A DNA stretch of 64,000 nt from assembly GCA_913061435.1 (NCBI GenBank), contig CAJXUK010000014.1, positions 1 to 64,000 on the forward strand, read 5' to 3'. Positions 40,356 through 49,627 of this stretch are shown piece by piece; the stretch's first letter is position 1, and every line of letters begins with the position of its first letter. Below the pieces are notes generated by a model. It was not told the origin of the DNA, made no database searches, and saw only the letters and a list, made by a program, of their open reading frames with translations. Origin of the DNA: an uncultured Thalassolituus sp. (GTDB taxonomy: Bacteria > Pseudomonadota > Gammaproteobacteria > Pseudomonadales > Oceanobacteraceae). The position numbers and the translations under genes were made by a program.

Positions 40356-41780
40356 TTGGCTTGGACAACGCTAGAGTTTTGGATCGAAGGCTATAAATGG
40401 GCTCTACCCGCTTTTATTTATGTCTTAGGCTTACTGGCAACCATCGACGCTATTTGGAATGGCCGCACTTCACAAGGCACTCTTGCTTGGGTAACCGCAC
40501 TCACCTTTATTCCCTTTGTCGCGCTTCCTTTGTATCTATTTTTTGGCAGCCCTCGCTTTCGTGGGTATAGAAAAGCTCGCAAAGCCAGCACTAGTGTATT
40601 AAAAGAATTACATTTTGAGCAACGCATGTGCGCCAATACATTTATTAGCGCCGAAAAAACACGTTCCATCATCCCCCTTGAAGCGATGTCGCGCCTACCC
40701 CAAAGCGAAAAAAACAGCGTGCGCTTATTAATTAATGGCAAGCAAACGTTTTCACATATATTTAAGGCCATTGAAACCGCTCAACATTCAATTTTGGTGC
40801 AATTTTATATCGTGAATGATGATGCACTTGGTCGGCGCTTGCAAAAAGCTCTGATCGCCAAAGCCGAACAAGGTGTAAAAGTGTATTTTTTATTTGATGA
40901 AATTGGCAGCGTTGGTTTAAGAAGCCAGTACATAACCGGCATGAGAAAGGCAGGTATTCAATGCAGCCGCTTTAACCCTCGTAAAATAAAACGCCGCCTG
41001 CAATTAAACTTTCGCAATCACCGCAAACTGGTAGTAATTGATGGCAAACTCAGTTTTATCGGTGGCCACAATGTGGGTGACGAATATTTAGGCAGTACCG
41101 CAAACGTTGACTTATGGCGCGACACCCACTTACAAATTGAAGGCCCAGCAACGCTTGCCGCTCAACTGTCTTTTGTTGAAGATTGGTACTGGGCGCAGCG
41201 AAAGGTACTTAATTTAGATTGGCAAGTTCACCCAAGCAATGAAAACACTAAGGCTTTAGTGATTCCAAGTGGCCCTGCAGATGCCATTGAAACCATGAGC
41301 TTAAGCTTTGTTCAACTGATATTATCGGCACAAAAACGTGTGTGGATAGCAACACCCTATTTCGTACCCGACTTAAACGTTATGGGCGCATTGCAGTTGG
41401 CGGCTTTAAAAGGCTTGGATGTGCGTATTTTATTGCCCGATAAAAGCGATAATGTTGTTATCTCATACGCAACTCGTAACTATGTGAGCCAGCTAAGATT
41501 ATTAGGCATAAGCTTTTTACAATACAAACCTGGTTTTTTACACCAAAAAAGCATGCTTATAGACGACCATCTAAGCTACATTGGCAGTGCTAACTTAGAC
41601 AACCGCTCGTTGCGTATTAACTTTGAACTCAATGCCCTGATTGAGTGCCAAAACTTTGCCAAAGATGTTGAAAAAATGTTTATTGAAGATTTTCGTGTAA
41701 GTGTCATTTACCCCAAAGAAAGTAGTTTATTTTCGACCCTGATCACGAAAGCGGCGAGGCTGTTTTCACCAATTCTTTAA
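40356..41780 (+). CDS. cls: Cardiolipin synthase
   Basis: Two HKD motifs: NHRKLVVIDGKLSFIGGHN and HQKSMLIDDHLSYIGSANLD. Confidence 0.93.
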   Translation: MAWTTLEFWIEGYKWALPAFIYVLGLLATIDAIWNGRTSQGTLAWVTALTFIPFVALPLYLFFGSPRFRGYRKARKASTSVLKELHFEQRMCANTFISAEKTRSIIPLEAMSRLPQSEKNSVRLLINGKQTFSHIFKAIETAQHSILVQFYIVNDDALGRRLQKALIAKAEQGVKVYFLFDEIGSVGLRSQYITGMRKAGIQCSRFNPRKIKRRLQLNFRNHRKLVVIDGKLSFIGGHNVGDEYLGSTANVDLWRDTHLQIEGPATLAAQLSFVEDWYWAQRKVLNLDWQVHPSNENTKALVIPSGPADAIETMSLSFVQLILSAQKRVWIATPYFVPDLNVMGALQLAALKGLDVRILLPDKSDNVVISYATRNYVSQLRLLGISFLQYKPGFLHQKSMLIDDHLSYIGSANLDNRSLRINFELNALIECQNFAKDVEKMFIEDFRVSVIYPKESSLFSTLITKAARLFSPIL

Positions 41781-41819
41781 GATACAATAACGTTATAACC
41801 ATTTATCAGTGAGTAGACC

Positions 41820-42788
41820 ATGCTATCGATTAGTCGATTATTTCCAATCTTAGCTCTTGTTGTAGCTTACTTAGCCTACAACGATCCCGCTCCCTTAATG
41901 ACCTGGAAAGCCTCAATCATCCCGCTACTCGCTTTGGTGATGTTTTGTATGGGGTTAACTTTACGCTTACAGGATTTCAAACGTGTATGGAATAACCCAC
42001 AACCCATTGCCTTAGCGATTATTGTGCAATTCACCATTATGCCGCTAGCCGCTCTGGCCTTAGCTAAAGCCTTTTCATTATCCGATGAATTAACCATAGG
42101 TATGCTGGTGGTTGGCGCTTGTGCCGGTGGTACCGCATCGAATGTAATGACCTACCTTGCCAGAGGTGATGTTGCTCTATCAGTCAGCATGACCCTTGCT
42201 TCAACGTTATGGGGAGTTATCGCAACCCCTTGGATCATAGGAATAACAGCAGGTGAAATCGTTGCGGTTGATAGCTTAGCCATATTAATAAGCGTCATCA
42301 AAATAGTGTTGGCACCTCTAACCATAGGTATTCTCATTACTCACTTGCTGCCCGATTTTGCTAATAAATTAAATCAACACCTAGCAGACGTTGCCAGTGT
42401 GCTTATTTTATTGATTATTGGAATCATAGTGGCAATCAACGCCGATGAAATTGCAACTCTTAGTTATGCCGTTTTTGCAGCGGTTGCCTTGCATAACTTA
42501 ATAGGCTTAGTGAGTGGCTATATGGCTGGAAAACTGACACGTCAGACAGAAGTCACTTGCCGTACTTTAGCTATCGAAGTTGGGATGCAAAATTCCGGCT
42601 TAGGCGTGGCCTTAGCGTTAAAACACTTTGGCCCAATGGCAGCGCTGCCAGGAGCCGTTTTCAGTATTTGGCACAACATAAGTGGCGCTGTGATTGCTGG
42701 TTTTTGGCGCTGGTCTACCGATAAAAAAATAAAACAAGCACAGCAGCAACGCTCTCAAATAGTTAAGCAATTTAATCCCAAGGATTAA
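41820..42788 (+). CDS. Bile acid:sodium symporter family transporter
   Basis: Multi-TM; GACAGGTASNVMTYLARGDVALSVSMT; EVGMQNSGLGVALA. Confidence 0.9.
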   Translation: MLSISRLFPILALVVAYLAYNDPAPLMTWKASIIPLLALVMFCMGLTLRLQDFKRVWNNPQPIALAIIVQFTIMPLAALALAKAFSLSDELTIGMLVVGACAGGTASNVMTYLARGDVALSVSMTLASTLWGVIATPWIIGITAGEIVAVDSLAILISVIKIVLAPLTIGILITHLLPDFANKLNQHLADVASVLILLIIGIIVAINADEIATLSYAVFAAVALHNLIGLVSGYMAGKLTRQTEVTCRTLAIEVGMQNSGLGVALALKHFGPMAALPGAVFSIWHNISGAVIAGFWRWSTDKKIKQAQQQRSQIVKQFNPKD

Positions 42789-42877
42789 TATCGTGCTAAA
42801 ACGAAAAATGAGATCCGAGTTATTTAGGTTGATAGGTAGGTGGATAGGTAGGTAAAAGAGTAACTTTCTAACAGATA

Positions 42878-42906
42878 TAAAAAAAACCTGATAAATCAGG
42901 GTTTTA
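42878..42906 (-). terminator. Rho-independent terminator downstream of tRNA-Ser
   Basis: Minus strand: AACCCTGAT-TT-ATCAGGTT then poly-T. Confidence 0.8.
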
Positions 42907-42916
42907 GAATATTTAG

Positions 42917-43004
42917 TGGCGGTGAGAGAGAGATTCGAACTCTCGAACGGTTTCCCGTTACACGCTTTCCAGGCGTGCGCCTTAAGCCACTCGGCCACCT
43001 CACC
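42917..43004 (-). tRNA. tRNA-Ser(GGA)
   Basis: 88 nt with long variable arm, GGTGAGGTGGCCGAGTGGC...CTGGAAA anticodon loop...CTCACCGCCA, encoded CCA. Confidence 0.96.
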
Positions 43005-43074
43005 TAACACAGTGAAAAATGTATGTTTTAAAACATTATACTTTTCACTAACTGCGTCTTCTGCAGTGGCGCGT

Positions 43075-43103
43075 ACTATACTCAGTCGACTATATAGCGT
43101 CAA
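43075..43103 (-). promoter_or_regulatory. Sigma70-type promoter for tRNA-Ser
   Basis: Minus strand: TTGACG-N17-TATAGT followed by a GC-rich discriminator. Confidence 0.75.
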
Positions 43104-43131
43104 CCCTGAGTGCTGAGTTTTTAAAGAAAAG

Positions 43132-43698
43132 TTATGCTTTAGGCGGCCATTCTTTTACATAATCTTGCATGGCTAACTCAGGCGCTTTTTTTAACTTACA
43201 ATTTACATGGCCCAAATAAATAAAACCTAAAATGTCTTCTTGTTTCGACAAACCTAAAGATTTTTTTACATAAGGGTGGTAGGCCATACTTCCTGTGCGC
43301 CAGATTGCTCCTAAGCCTTGGGCGTAAGCAATATTCAGTATGTTTTGAATACCCGCACCAACCGCCAGGTGTTGTTCTATTGCAGGGACCTTGCTGTGCT
43401 CTACAGTGTGTGAAATAGCCACAATCATAACAGGTGCGCGCTGAGGCTTTGATTGTATTTTGGCTAGCTGCTGCTCTGTTAAACTGGGGTCGTCTTGCAA
43501 GCTGGCTTGGGCAAATATTTCTCCTAAGTTAGCGAGCCCTTCGTTTTTAATGGTTAGATAACGCCAAGGCCGCATCCAAGCATGATCTGGCGCACGAAAA
43601 GCACCTTGGTACATTTGCTGTAACTGTTGGTCGGTTGGCCCAGGACCTGTGAGCTGGGCCACGGAAACGCGTTGCGTGATCGCTGTTATTGCATCCAT
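43132..43698 (-). CDS. Nitroreductase family protein YdjA-like
   Basis: FRAPDHAWMRPWRYLTI, AIWRTGSMAYHPYVKKSLGL. Confidence 0.9.
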   Translation of the reverse strand: MDAITAITQRVSVAQLTGPGPTDQQLQQMYQGAFRAPDHAWMRPWRYLTIKNEGLANLGEIFAQASLQDDPSLTEQQLAKIQSKPQRAPVMIVAISHTVEHSKVPAIEQHLAVGAGIQNILNIAYAQGLGAIWRTGSMAYHPYVKKSLGLSKQEDILGFIYLGHVNCKLKKAPELAMQDYVKEWPPKA

Positions 43699-43888
43699 AT
43701 AAATTTTTACTGCCTGTTTATTTGATCATTCAATTTTATACTTTATTTACCAATCATGAAGTAAATGCTAAATAAAAAGCATTGCAGATATTTATTTATT
43801 CATAAAAGTCTAAAAAACCCAGCTAATGCCCTTGCCTAATGCTATTTAATAAGGATAAATAGGCATCAAATCGCTTGATATTAAGTCT

Positions 43889-45277
43889 ATGAATACCGAA
43901 AACAAAACCGCTGATTTCAGTGAAACCAGTATGCCAATGCAGGATTATATTGCCCGCGTATTGGGTTATGCCGCAGCAGGTATTACCCTGATGATCGGCA
44001 CTATTGTGGGTTATTTTTCCATCAACATTTTGTGGATATCTTTGTTCGCAATGTTTTACCCACACTTTTTACAGTTTGCTACCCGCTCTTTTAGAACTCG
44101 CCATCCCTATGGAACACGCCAAATCCTCATTCATGGTGATGCGATTTTATGCGGGTTAATGCTAGCATTGATTGGCTTTCCACTCGAGCTAACCGTATTA
44201 TTTTTAATCATGATAAACACCAGTTTTATTGTTGTGGGCAGCATTACCGCTTGGACGTTCTGCGTAATTTCACTGTTTATTGGTGCTGCAATTGGTGTTT
44301 TAGGGTTTGGCTTTAATTTAGCCAAAGACATACCCACTGCGGTTTTTGTTGCCGCATCAATTGGTGTGGGTATGCACCTGGCGATCACGGCATTTAACTC
44401 ACACCGCCAAGCTCGTGATTTAATGCGTTTAAAACGTAAATTCCAGGGGCAGGTTGAGCGTTTTCAACAGCTGTCTCACAAAGTATCAAAATATATTTCA
44501 CCGCAGATTTGGGAATCTATTTTTTCTGGGCGTAAAGAAGTAAGACTTGAAACGCAGCGTAAAAAATTGGTGGTTTTTTTCTCAGACATTGTTGGTTTTA
44601 CTCAGCTTTCAGAGCAAATGGAAGCCGAAAGTTTAACCGATGTGCTTAATACCTATTTAACAGAAATGTCTAAGGTTGCCCTTAAACACGGTGGTACCAT
44701 CGATAAATTTATTGGTGATAGTGTGATGGTATTTTTTGGAGACCCCAAATCCAATGGCACTAAGCGAGATGCTCTTGCGTGCTTAGCCATGGCCATTGAT
44801 ATGCGCCGTCACATGCAGGTATTACGCAAAAAGTGGATTGACCAAGGCATTAAAACCCCCCTACAAATTCGTATGGGGATCAACACGGGTTACTGTACCG
44901 TTGGCAACTTTGGTACCGAAAGCCGAATGGATTATACCATCATTGGCCAAGAGGTTAATCTAGCCAGCCGCTTAGAAAACAGTGCTGAGGCCGGTGAGAT
45001 TTTAATATCTGCCGAAACCTATAATTTAGTCAAAGACAAAATAATGTGTCGGTTAAAGGGCCAGGTTGAGATGAAAGGGTTTTCTGAACCGGTGGCAACC
45101 TATCAAGTAATTGATTTTCGCCGTGATTTAGGCTCAAACCCAAGCTTTATTGAGCATGATGCTGAGGGATTTTCTTTGTATTTAGATACTCAAAAAATTA
45201 AGAGTTACGACAAAGACAGGGTGGCTGCCGCACTGGAGAATGCCGCCAAAAAAATTCGCGACAGAATCATTGTTTAG
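43889..45277 (+). CDS. MASE2-like membrane class III adenylate cyclase
   Basis: Multi-TM N-terminus; VVFFSDIVGFTQLSE, GTIDKFIGDSVMVFFGDP, YTIIGQEVNLASRLE. Confidence 0.88.
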   Translation: MNTENKTADFSETSMPMQDYIARVLGYAAAGITLMIGTIVGYFSINILWISLFAMFYPHFLQFATRSFRTRHPYGTRQILIHGDAILCGLMLALIGFPLELTVLFLIMINTSFIVVGSITAWTFCVISLFIGAAIGVLGFGFNLAKDIPTAVFVAASIGVGMHLAITAFNSHRQARDLMRLKRKFQGQVERFQQLSHKVSKYISPQIWESIFSGRKEVRLETQRKKLVVFFSDIVGFTQLSEQMEAESLTDVLNTYLTEMSKVALKHGGTIDKFIGDSVMVFFGDPKSNGTKRDALACLAMAIDMRRHMQVLRKKWIDQGIKTPLQIRMGINTGYCTVGNFGTESRMDYTIIGQEVNLASRLENSAEAGEILISAETYNLVKDKIMCRLKGQVEMKGFSEPVATYQVIDFRRDLGSNPSFIEHDAEGFSLYLDTQKIKSYDKDRVAAALENAAKKIRDRIIV

Positions 45278-45398
45278 TAACATCTATCCGATAATGGGTC
45301 ATTTTAAATAACAAGCAAAACTTGCAACAACAAATAACAAAGGATGCACCAAAAGCTAAGGTTACCTTGCTTTGGGTGCAAAACCACAATCATCACAA

Positions 45399-46256
45399 CT
45401 ACTGACGCAGGGTTCGGAAATTAATCGCTTGCTTGCTTTTAATAGAACTACGCAAAGGGTTGATATCTAAGCCTCCCCGCCTTACATAGCGCGCATAAAC
45501 CGTTAAACTCTCTGGCTTACAGCGTGTCCAAATATCCCAAAAGGTTCGCTCTACACACTGTTCATGAAAATCCTGATGAGTGCGCAGCGAAACAATGTAA
45601 GTTAACAGTGATGCTTCGTCAATTTTCTCTCCTTGATATTCGATGTAAATGGAGCCCCAATCAGGCTGCCCCGTCACTGGGCAATTTGATTTTAATAAGT
45701 GACTTACCAAAGCACCTTGGTAAGTATTGCTATTAGAGGTGGTAACTGCTGAGCCATCTGTTTCATTGGCCAGTTTTAATACACTAGGGTCCAGTTCGTA
45801 TTTATCCATTGTAATATCAAGATCATCAATACAAATTGCTGCTGGCTCTTTTGGGAATTGATGCTGCAGCGATAAGATATTCACCTTAACTGCTCCACCC
45901 GCTGCTGCAGATAAGTCTTGCTCCATTCTCTGCTCAACTAGAGCTTGGTTGGCAAACTTGCTTTGATTAAATGAATTTAAATACAATTTAAAAGACTTGG
46001 ATTCGATCAAATAAGGGGACGTAGCAGGTAAACGAAATTCAGCCATTGCAACTTGCGGTATGCCCTTTTCATTGAGCCAAGATATTTCGTAACCATTCCA
46101 AATATCTTCTCCGAAAAAAGGTAGAGTATTTCGATCAATACCAACCGAAGCCCAACTTTCTGAACGTGAGATTGGAAACAATAACGTTGGGTCATAGTGA
46201 TCTATATACTCTGAGCTTTTACCTAATGGATTACTTTCACCGTGTACCGATGTCAT
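45399..46256 (-). CDS. queF: NADPH-dependent 7-cyano-7-deazaguanine reductase QueF
   Basis: LLKSNCPVTGQPDWGSIYIEYQG, HEQCVERTFWDIW. Confidence 0.95.
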   Translation of the reverse strand: MTSVHGESNPLGKSSEYIDHYDPTLLFPISRSESWASVGIDRNTLPFFGEDIWNGYEISWLNEKGIPQVAMAEFRLPATSPYLIESKSFKLYLNSFNQSKFANQALVEQRMEQDLSAAAGGAVKVNILSLQHQFPKEPAAICIDDLDITMDKYELDPSVLKLANETDGSAVTTSNSNTYQGALVSHLLKSNCPVTGQPDWGSIYIEYQGEKIDEASLLTYIVSLRTHQDFHEQCVERTFWDIWTRCKPESLTVYARYVRRGGLDINPLRSSIKSKQAINFRTLRQ

Positions 46257-46308
46257 AAACACTACCTTTATTTAAATCTTAAATTCTATGGTTAATACTT
46301 GAGTTAAA

Positions 46309-47103
46309 TTAACTACGCATTCCAGTGCCGCGCTTTAACAACCACACACTGAAGCTTGATAATATAGCTATAAACATAACTAACATTGCGATTGCTACGC
46401 TTACATTTACGTCAGACTCTCCTAGGATGCCATAGCGAAAACTGTTCACTATGTACAAGATGGGATTGAGTTTAGATACGTCTTGCCAAAATTCAGGTAA
46501 CAAGGATATTGAATAAAATACCCCACCTAAGTAAGTTAATGGCGTGATTATAAATGCCGGTATGATTGTGATATCATCAAATTTACTGGCGAAGACGGCG
46601 TTAATAAATCCACCAAGAGAAAATAAAATAGCCGATAAACAAGTAACAATGATAACAATCGGTAAATTATGGACTTTTAAGTCGGTAAAATACAATGACA
46701 GCAAGGTGACAATTAAACCAACCATAACCCCTCTTGCTACCCCACCCATTACGTAACCGGCTAAAATTACTGACGGAAAAACCGGTGACACCATTAACTC
46801 TTCTACCGAGCGCTGAAATTTATTGCCAAAAAAAGATGAGGCAACATTTCCGTAAGCGTTTGTTATAACACTCATCATAATCAAACCTGGCACAATAAAG
46901 GACATGTAATCAAAACCGCCCATGTCTCCGATACGAGAACCAATCAGGTTACCAAAAATAATAAAATATAAAGTCATGGTAATGGCTGGCGGGATCAATG
47001 TTTGCTGCCAAATACGCATAAAACGACGTACTTCTTTTACCACGATGGTTTTAAAGGCGACCCACTGAATAGAAAACAGACTGCGATGAATTGGCTGCTG
47101 CAT
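46309..47103 (-). CDS. ABC-2 type transporter permease
   Basis: YFIIFGNLIGSRIG...YMSFIVPGLIMMSVITNAYGN; six-TM-like. Confidence 0.9.
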   Translation of the reverse strand: MQQPIHRSLFSIQWVAFKTIVVKEVRRFMRIWQQTLIPPAITMTLYFIIFGNLIGSRIGDMGGFDYMSFIVPGLIMMSVITNAYGNVASSFFGNKFQRSVEELMVSPVFPSVILAGYVMGGVARGVMVGLIVTLLSLYFTDLKVHNLPIVIIVTCLSAILFSLGGFINAVFASKFDDITIIPAFIITPLTYLGGVFYSISLLPEFWQDVSKLNPILYIVNSFRYGILGESDVNVSVAIAMLVMFIAILSSFSVWLLKRGTGMRS

Positions 47104-47106
47104 GAT

Positions 47107-48093
47107 TTAAGCCCCCTTCTTTAAAAGTGAAGATTGACGGGAATTAGACGTAACACTTGGTTGGTTGTCATCTTGAACTAAATTAACAAATAGCTCTTCA
47201 AGTCGGTTGGCTTTAGTGCGCATACTGCGCACCTGAATATTAGCAAGACTCAAAGCACTAAATACAGCATTCAACCCTTGACCCTTACTGACGGAGATTT
47301 CTAAATGATCGCTATCGACCTGCTGGAGGTGATAAGCCGATAGCTCGGCAAGCATAGTCTTTGGTAATTGCTTGATATCGCCATCAACATCCAAGACAAA
47401 AGTTTCCGTTTGTAACTGACTTAACAGAGCCTTAACACTGGTATTGGTGACAATTTCACCATTATTAATAATGGCGATATTTTTACACAACTGCTCTGCT
47501 TCTTCTAAATAGTGCGTGGTTAAGATAATGGTCGTGCCATTCTCGTTCAGTTTCTTCATAAACTCCCACATGGATCGCCGTAGCTCAATATCCACACCGG
47601 CTGTGGGCTCATCTAAGATAAGAATTTGTGGTTGATGGATCAACGCACGAGCAATCATTAAGCGACGTTTCATACCACCAGACAAAGACCGGGCTGGCTC
47701 ATTGCGCTTATCCCATAAATCCAGCGCTGTTAGTAAGCTTTGCGCATGAGAAGCAACCTGTTTTTCTGCCAAGCCATAATAGCCCGCCTGGGTAATAACA
47801 ATATCGTAGACTTTTTCAAATTGATTAAAATTAAACTCTTGCGGCACAACACCCAAGCATTGCTTAGCCGCAAAAGTATCAGTGACAAGATCATGACCCA
47901 TTATAGAAACGCGGCCAGCGGTTTTTTGCACCAAAGACGAGACGATACCCAAGGTAGTGGATTTCCCCGCTCCATTTGGCCCCAGCAAAGCAAAAAAATC
48001 ACCCTGTTTTACCGTTAAATCAATTCCTTTTAATGCTTTAAAGCCATTTCCATAGACTTTTTCTAGTCCTTGGATGGATAATGCAGTTGTCAT
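47107..48093 (-). CDS. ABC transporter ATP-binding protein
   Basis: GPNGAGKST, LSGGMKRRLMIARAL, LDEPTAGVD. Confidence 0.94.
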   Translation of the reverse strand: MTTALSIQGLEKVYGNGFKALKGIDLTVKQGDFFALLGPNGAGKSTTLGIVSSLVQKTAGRVSIMGHDLVTDTFAAKQCLGVVPQEFNFNQFEKVYDIVITQAGYYGLAEKQVASHAQSLLTALDLWDKRNEPARSLSGGMKRRLMIARALIHQPQILILDEPTAGVDIELRRSMWEFMKKLNENGTTIILTTHYLEEAEQLCKNIAIINNGEIVTNTSVKALLSQLQTETFVLDVDGDIKQLPKTMLAELSAYHLQQVDSDHLEISVSKGQGLNAVFSALSLANIQVRSMRTKANRLEELFVNLVQDDNQPSVTSNSRQSSLLKKGA

Positions 48094-48218
48094 ATAAAAC
48101 CTTTATCTAAAATCATTTAAAATAGCACTGGTTAGATTACGCTCGTTCAGTCTGAGCGGTTTATAACAGCACTATTTAAAATAGAATCATTTAAGCCTGA
48201 AGCTAAAGAGAACACACA

Positions 48219-48623
48219 ATGAACCAACGGCTCGCCTACCATATCGATTTATTAGCACAATTAAATACTCAATTAGCTAAATTGGAATTAGCAGATGAAA
48301 ATTACAATTCAGACAACACCATTCTACAGCAACTTAGCCAACTGATAGAGTCTTTAAAGGACGCATCAGTGCAACAGTATGATTCAGCAATCTTTGATGG
48401 CCAACAATGGTTACAACGTTTTCTGACTCACAACCCAGAGCTAGCACCGGCTATTCATCGTGATTTGTTGTGGTTTTTTGGTGGCGACTGCCTTCATTTT
48501 ATGCCTGATGACGAAATAGAAAAATATCAATTACTCGACGATGCCATGGCTGAAGCGATGCTGCGCAAAACACCGTTTAATTACACGCTATCACGCGAAG
48601 CTATTTTTGATACCAAGCAATAG
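48219..48623 (+). CDS. PA2817-like conserved hypothetical protein
   Basis: HRDLLWFFGGDCLHFMPDDEIEKYQ. Confidence 0.65.
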   Translation: MNQRLAYHIDLLAQLNTQLAKLELADENYNSDNTILQQLSQLIESLKDASVQQYDSAIFDGQQWLQRFLTHNPELAPAIHRDLLWFFGGDCLHFMPDDEIEKYQLLDDAMAEAMLRKTPFNYTLSREAIFDTKQ

Positions 48624-48715
48624 CATTTCATTGAATACAACAGCCCTGTCTATTTACTATTGAGTGTTTTGCAGGGCTCATTATACTCCCCCAGCTCGAC
48701 TCAAATGCTAGACAC

Positions 48716-48750
48716 AAAAAAAGCCGTTTCAGTTACCTGAAACGACTTTT
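48716..48750 (-). terminator. Rho-independent terminator of the tRNA array
   Basis: Minus strand: GTCGTTTCAG-GTAA-CTGAAACGGC then TTTTTTT. Confidence 0.9.
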
Positions 48751-48756
48751 AGAATT

Positions 48757-48832
48757 TGGAGCGGAAAAGGAGACTCGAACTCCCGACCCCAACCTTGGCA
48801 AGGTTATGCTCTACCAACTGAGCTATTTCCGC
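48757..48832 (-). tRNA. tRNA-Gly(GCC) copy 1
   Basis: GCGGAAATAGCTCAGTTGGTAGAGCATAACCTTGCCAAGGTTGGGGTCGGGAGTTCGAGTCTCCTTTTCCGCTCCA, 76 nt. Confidence 0.97.
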
Positions 48833-48951
48833 GATCGATGTTTTAGCTGATCTCTCAGTGGTGACAACACCTTAGCTTCCTAAGGTAGAGCATTCTATTC
48901 ACCTAATGCTCTTCCGGCTAGCTACGCTATCGAAAAACAAACTTGTTTTTC

Positions 48952-48998
48952 CCAACTGAGCTATTTCCGCGATCGATGTTTTAGCTGATCTCTCAGTG
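48952..48998 (-). repeat. Partial tRNA-Gly duplication: 5' portion of the tRNA plus upstream spacer (47-bp direct repeat of 48814-48860)
   Basis: Exact copy of ccaactgagctatttccgcgatcgatgttttagctgatctctcagtg. Confidence 0.9.
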
Positions 48999-49057
48999 AA
49001 ACAACAACTTCACTTGCCGCTTCCAATCTTGTCAATACGTTCTTCCATAATAAAGAA

Positions 49058-49133
49058 TGGTATCCCCAAGGGGATTCGAACCCCTGTTACCGCCGTGAAA
49101 GGGCGGTGTCCTAGGCCTCTAGACGATGGGGAC
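49058..49133 (-). tRNA. tRNA-Glu(TTC) copy 1
   Basis: GTCCCCATCGTCTAGAGGCCTAGGACACCGCCCTTTCACGGCGGTAACAGGGGTTCGAATCCCCTTGGGGATACCA, 76 nt. Confidence 0.97.
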
Positions 49134-49235
49134 ACACCGTTTGAGTGATGTGCATTTTACACATCATTTTTTGACTTGCAAGCATTTTCTTTTGCAAATC
49201 AATAACTTATCACTAGCCTAGAAGGATAAGTTATT

Positions 49236-49311
49236 TGGAGCGGAAAAGGAGACTCGAACTCCCGACCCCAACCTTGGCAAGGTTATGCTCTACCAACTGA
49301 GCTATTTCCGC
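49236..49311 (-). tRNA. tRNA-Gly(GCC) copy 2
   Basis: Identical 76-nt sequence to copy 1. Confidence 0.97.
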
Positions 49312-49359
49312 AACATGCATCAACTAACCACGTACTGATACCAATCTTCCTAAGAAAAA

Positions 49360-49435
49360 TGGTATCCCCAAGGGGATTCGAACCCCTGTTACCGCCGTGA
49401 AAGGGCGGTGTCCTAGGCCTCTAGACGATGGGGAC
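49360..49435 (-). tRNA. tRNA-Glu(TTC) copy 2
   Basis: Identical 76-nt sequence to copy 1. Confidence 0.97.
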
Positions 49436-49457
49436 GTCTTGCTAATCAACGGCGCGC

Positions 49458-49486
49458 ATTTTATGGAGGTTACGGTTTTGAGTCAA
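49458..49486 (-). promoter_or_regulatory. Sigma70 promoter of the tRNA Glu-Gly array
   Basis: Minus strand: TTGACT-N17-TAAAAT followed by GC-rich discriminator GCGCGCC. Confidence 0.85.
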
Positions 49487-49627
49487 CCTATTTTTTTGCA
49501 GCGGCACAAAATAATACTGATGGATTCGCTGTATAGAATCTCTCTGACATCTCATTTTATAAGATAGCCATCTATGGCAACTTATGCGAAAGTAACTTAA
49601 TCGTTAAAAAGATCGGACTAAACAATA

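Noticed and set aside
42831-42854. GATAGGTAGGTG GATAGGTAGGTA short tandem repeat
   Set aside because: Only two 12-bp units; probably chance or slippage, with no linked feature.
42618-43103. 161-aa minus-strand ORF in the provided track
   Set aside because: It runs through tRNA-Ser and its promoter and overlaps the symporter gene; it is a spurious reading frame.
42916-43116. 66-aa plus-strand ORF
   Set aside because: Antisense to tRNA-Ser; not a credible protein.
46309-48093. ABC-2 permease plus ATPase as a possible novel defence or antibiotic export system
   Set aside because: It looks like an ordinary YadG/YadH-type exporter pair with no biosynthetic or toxin genes nearby.
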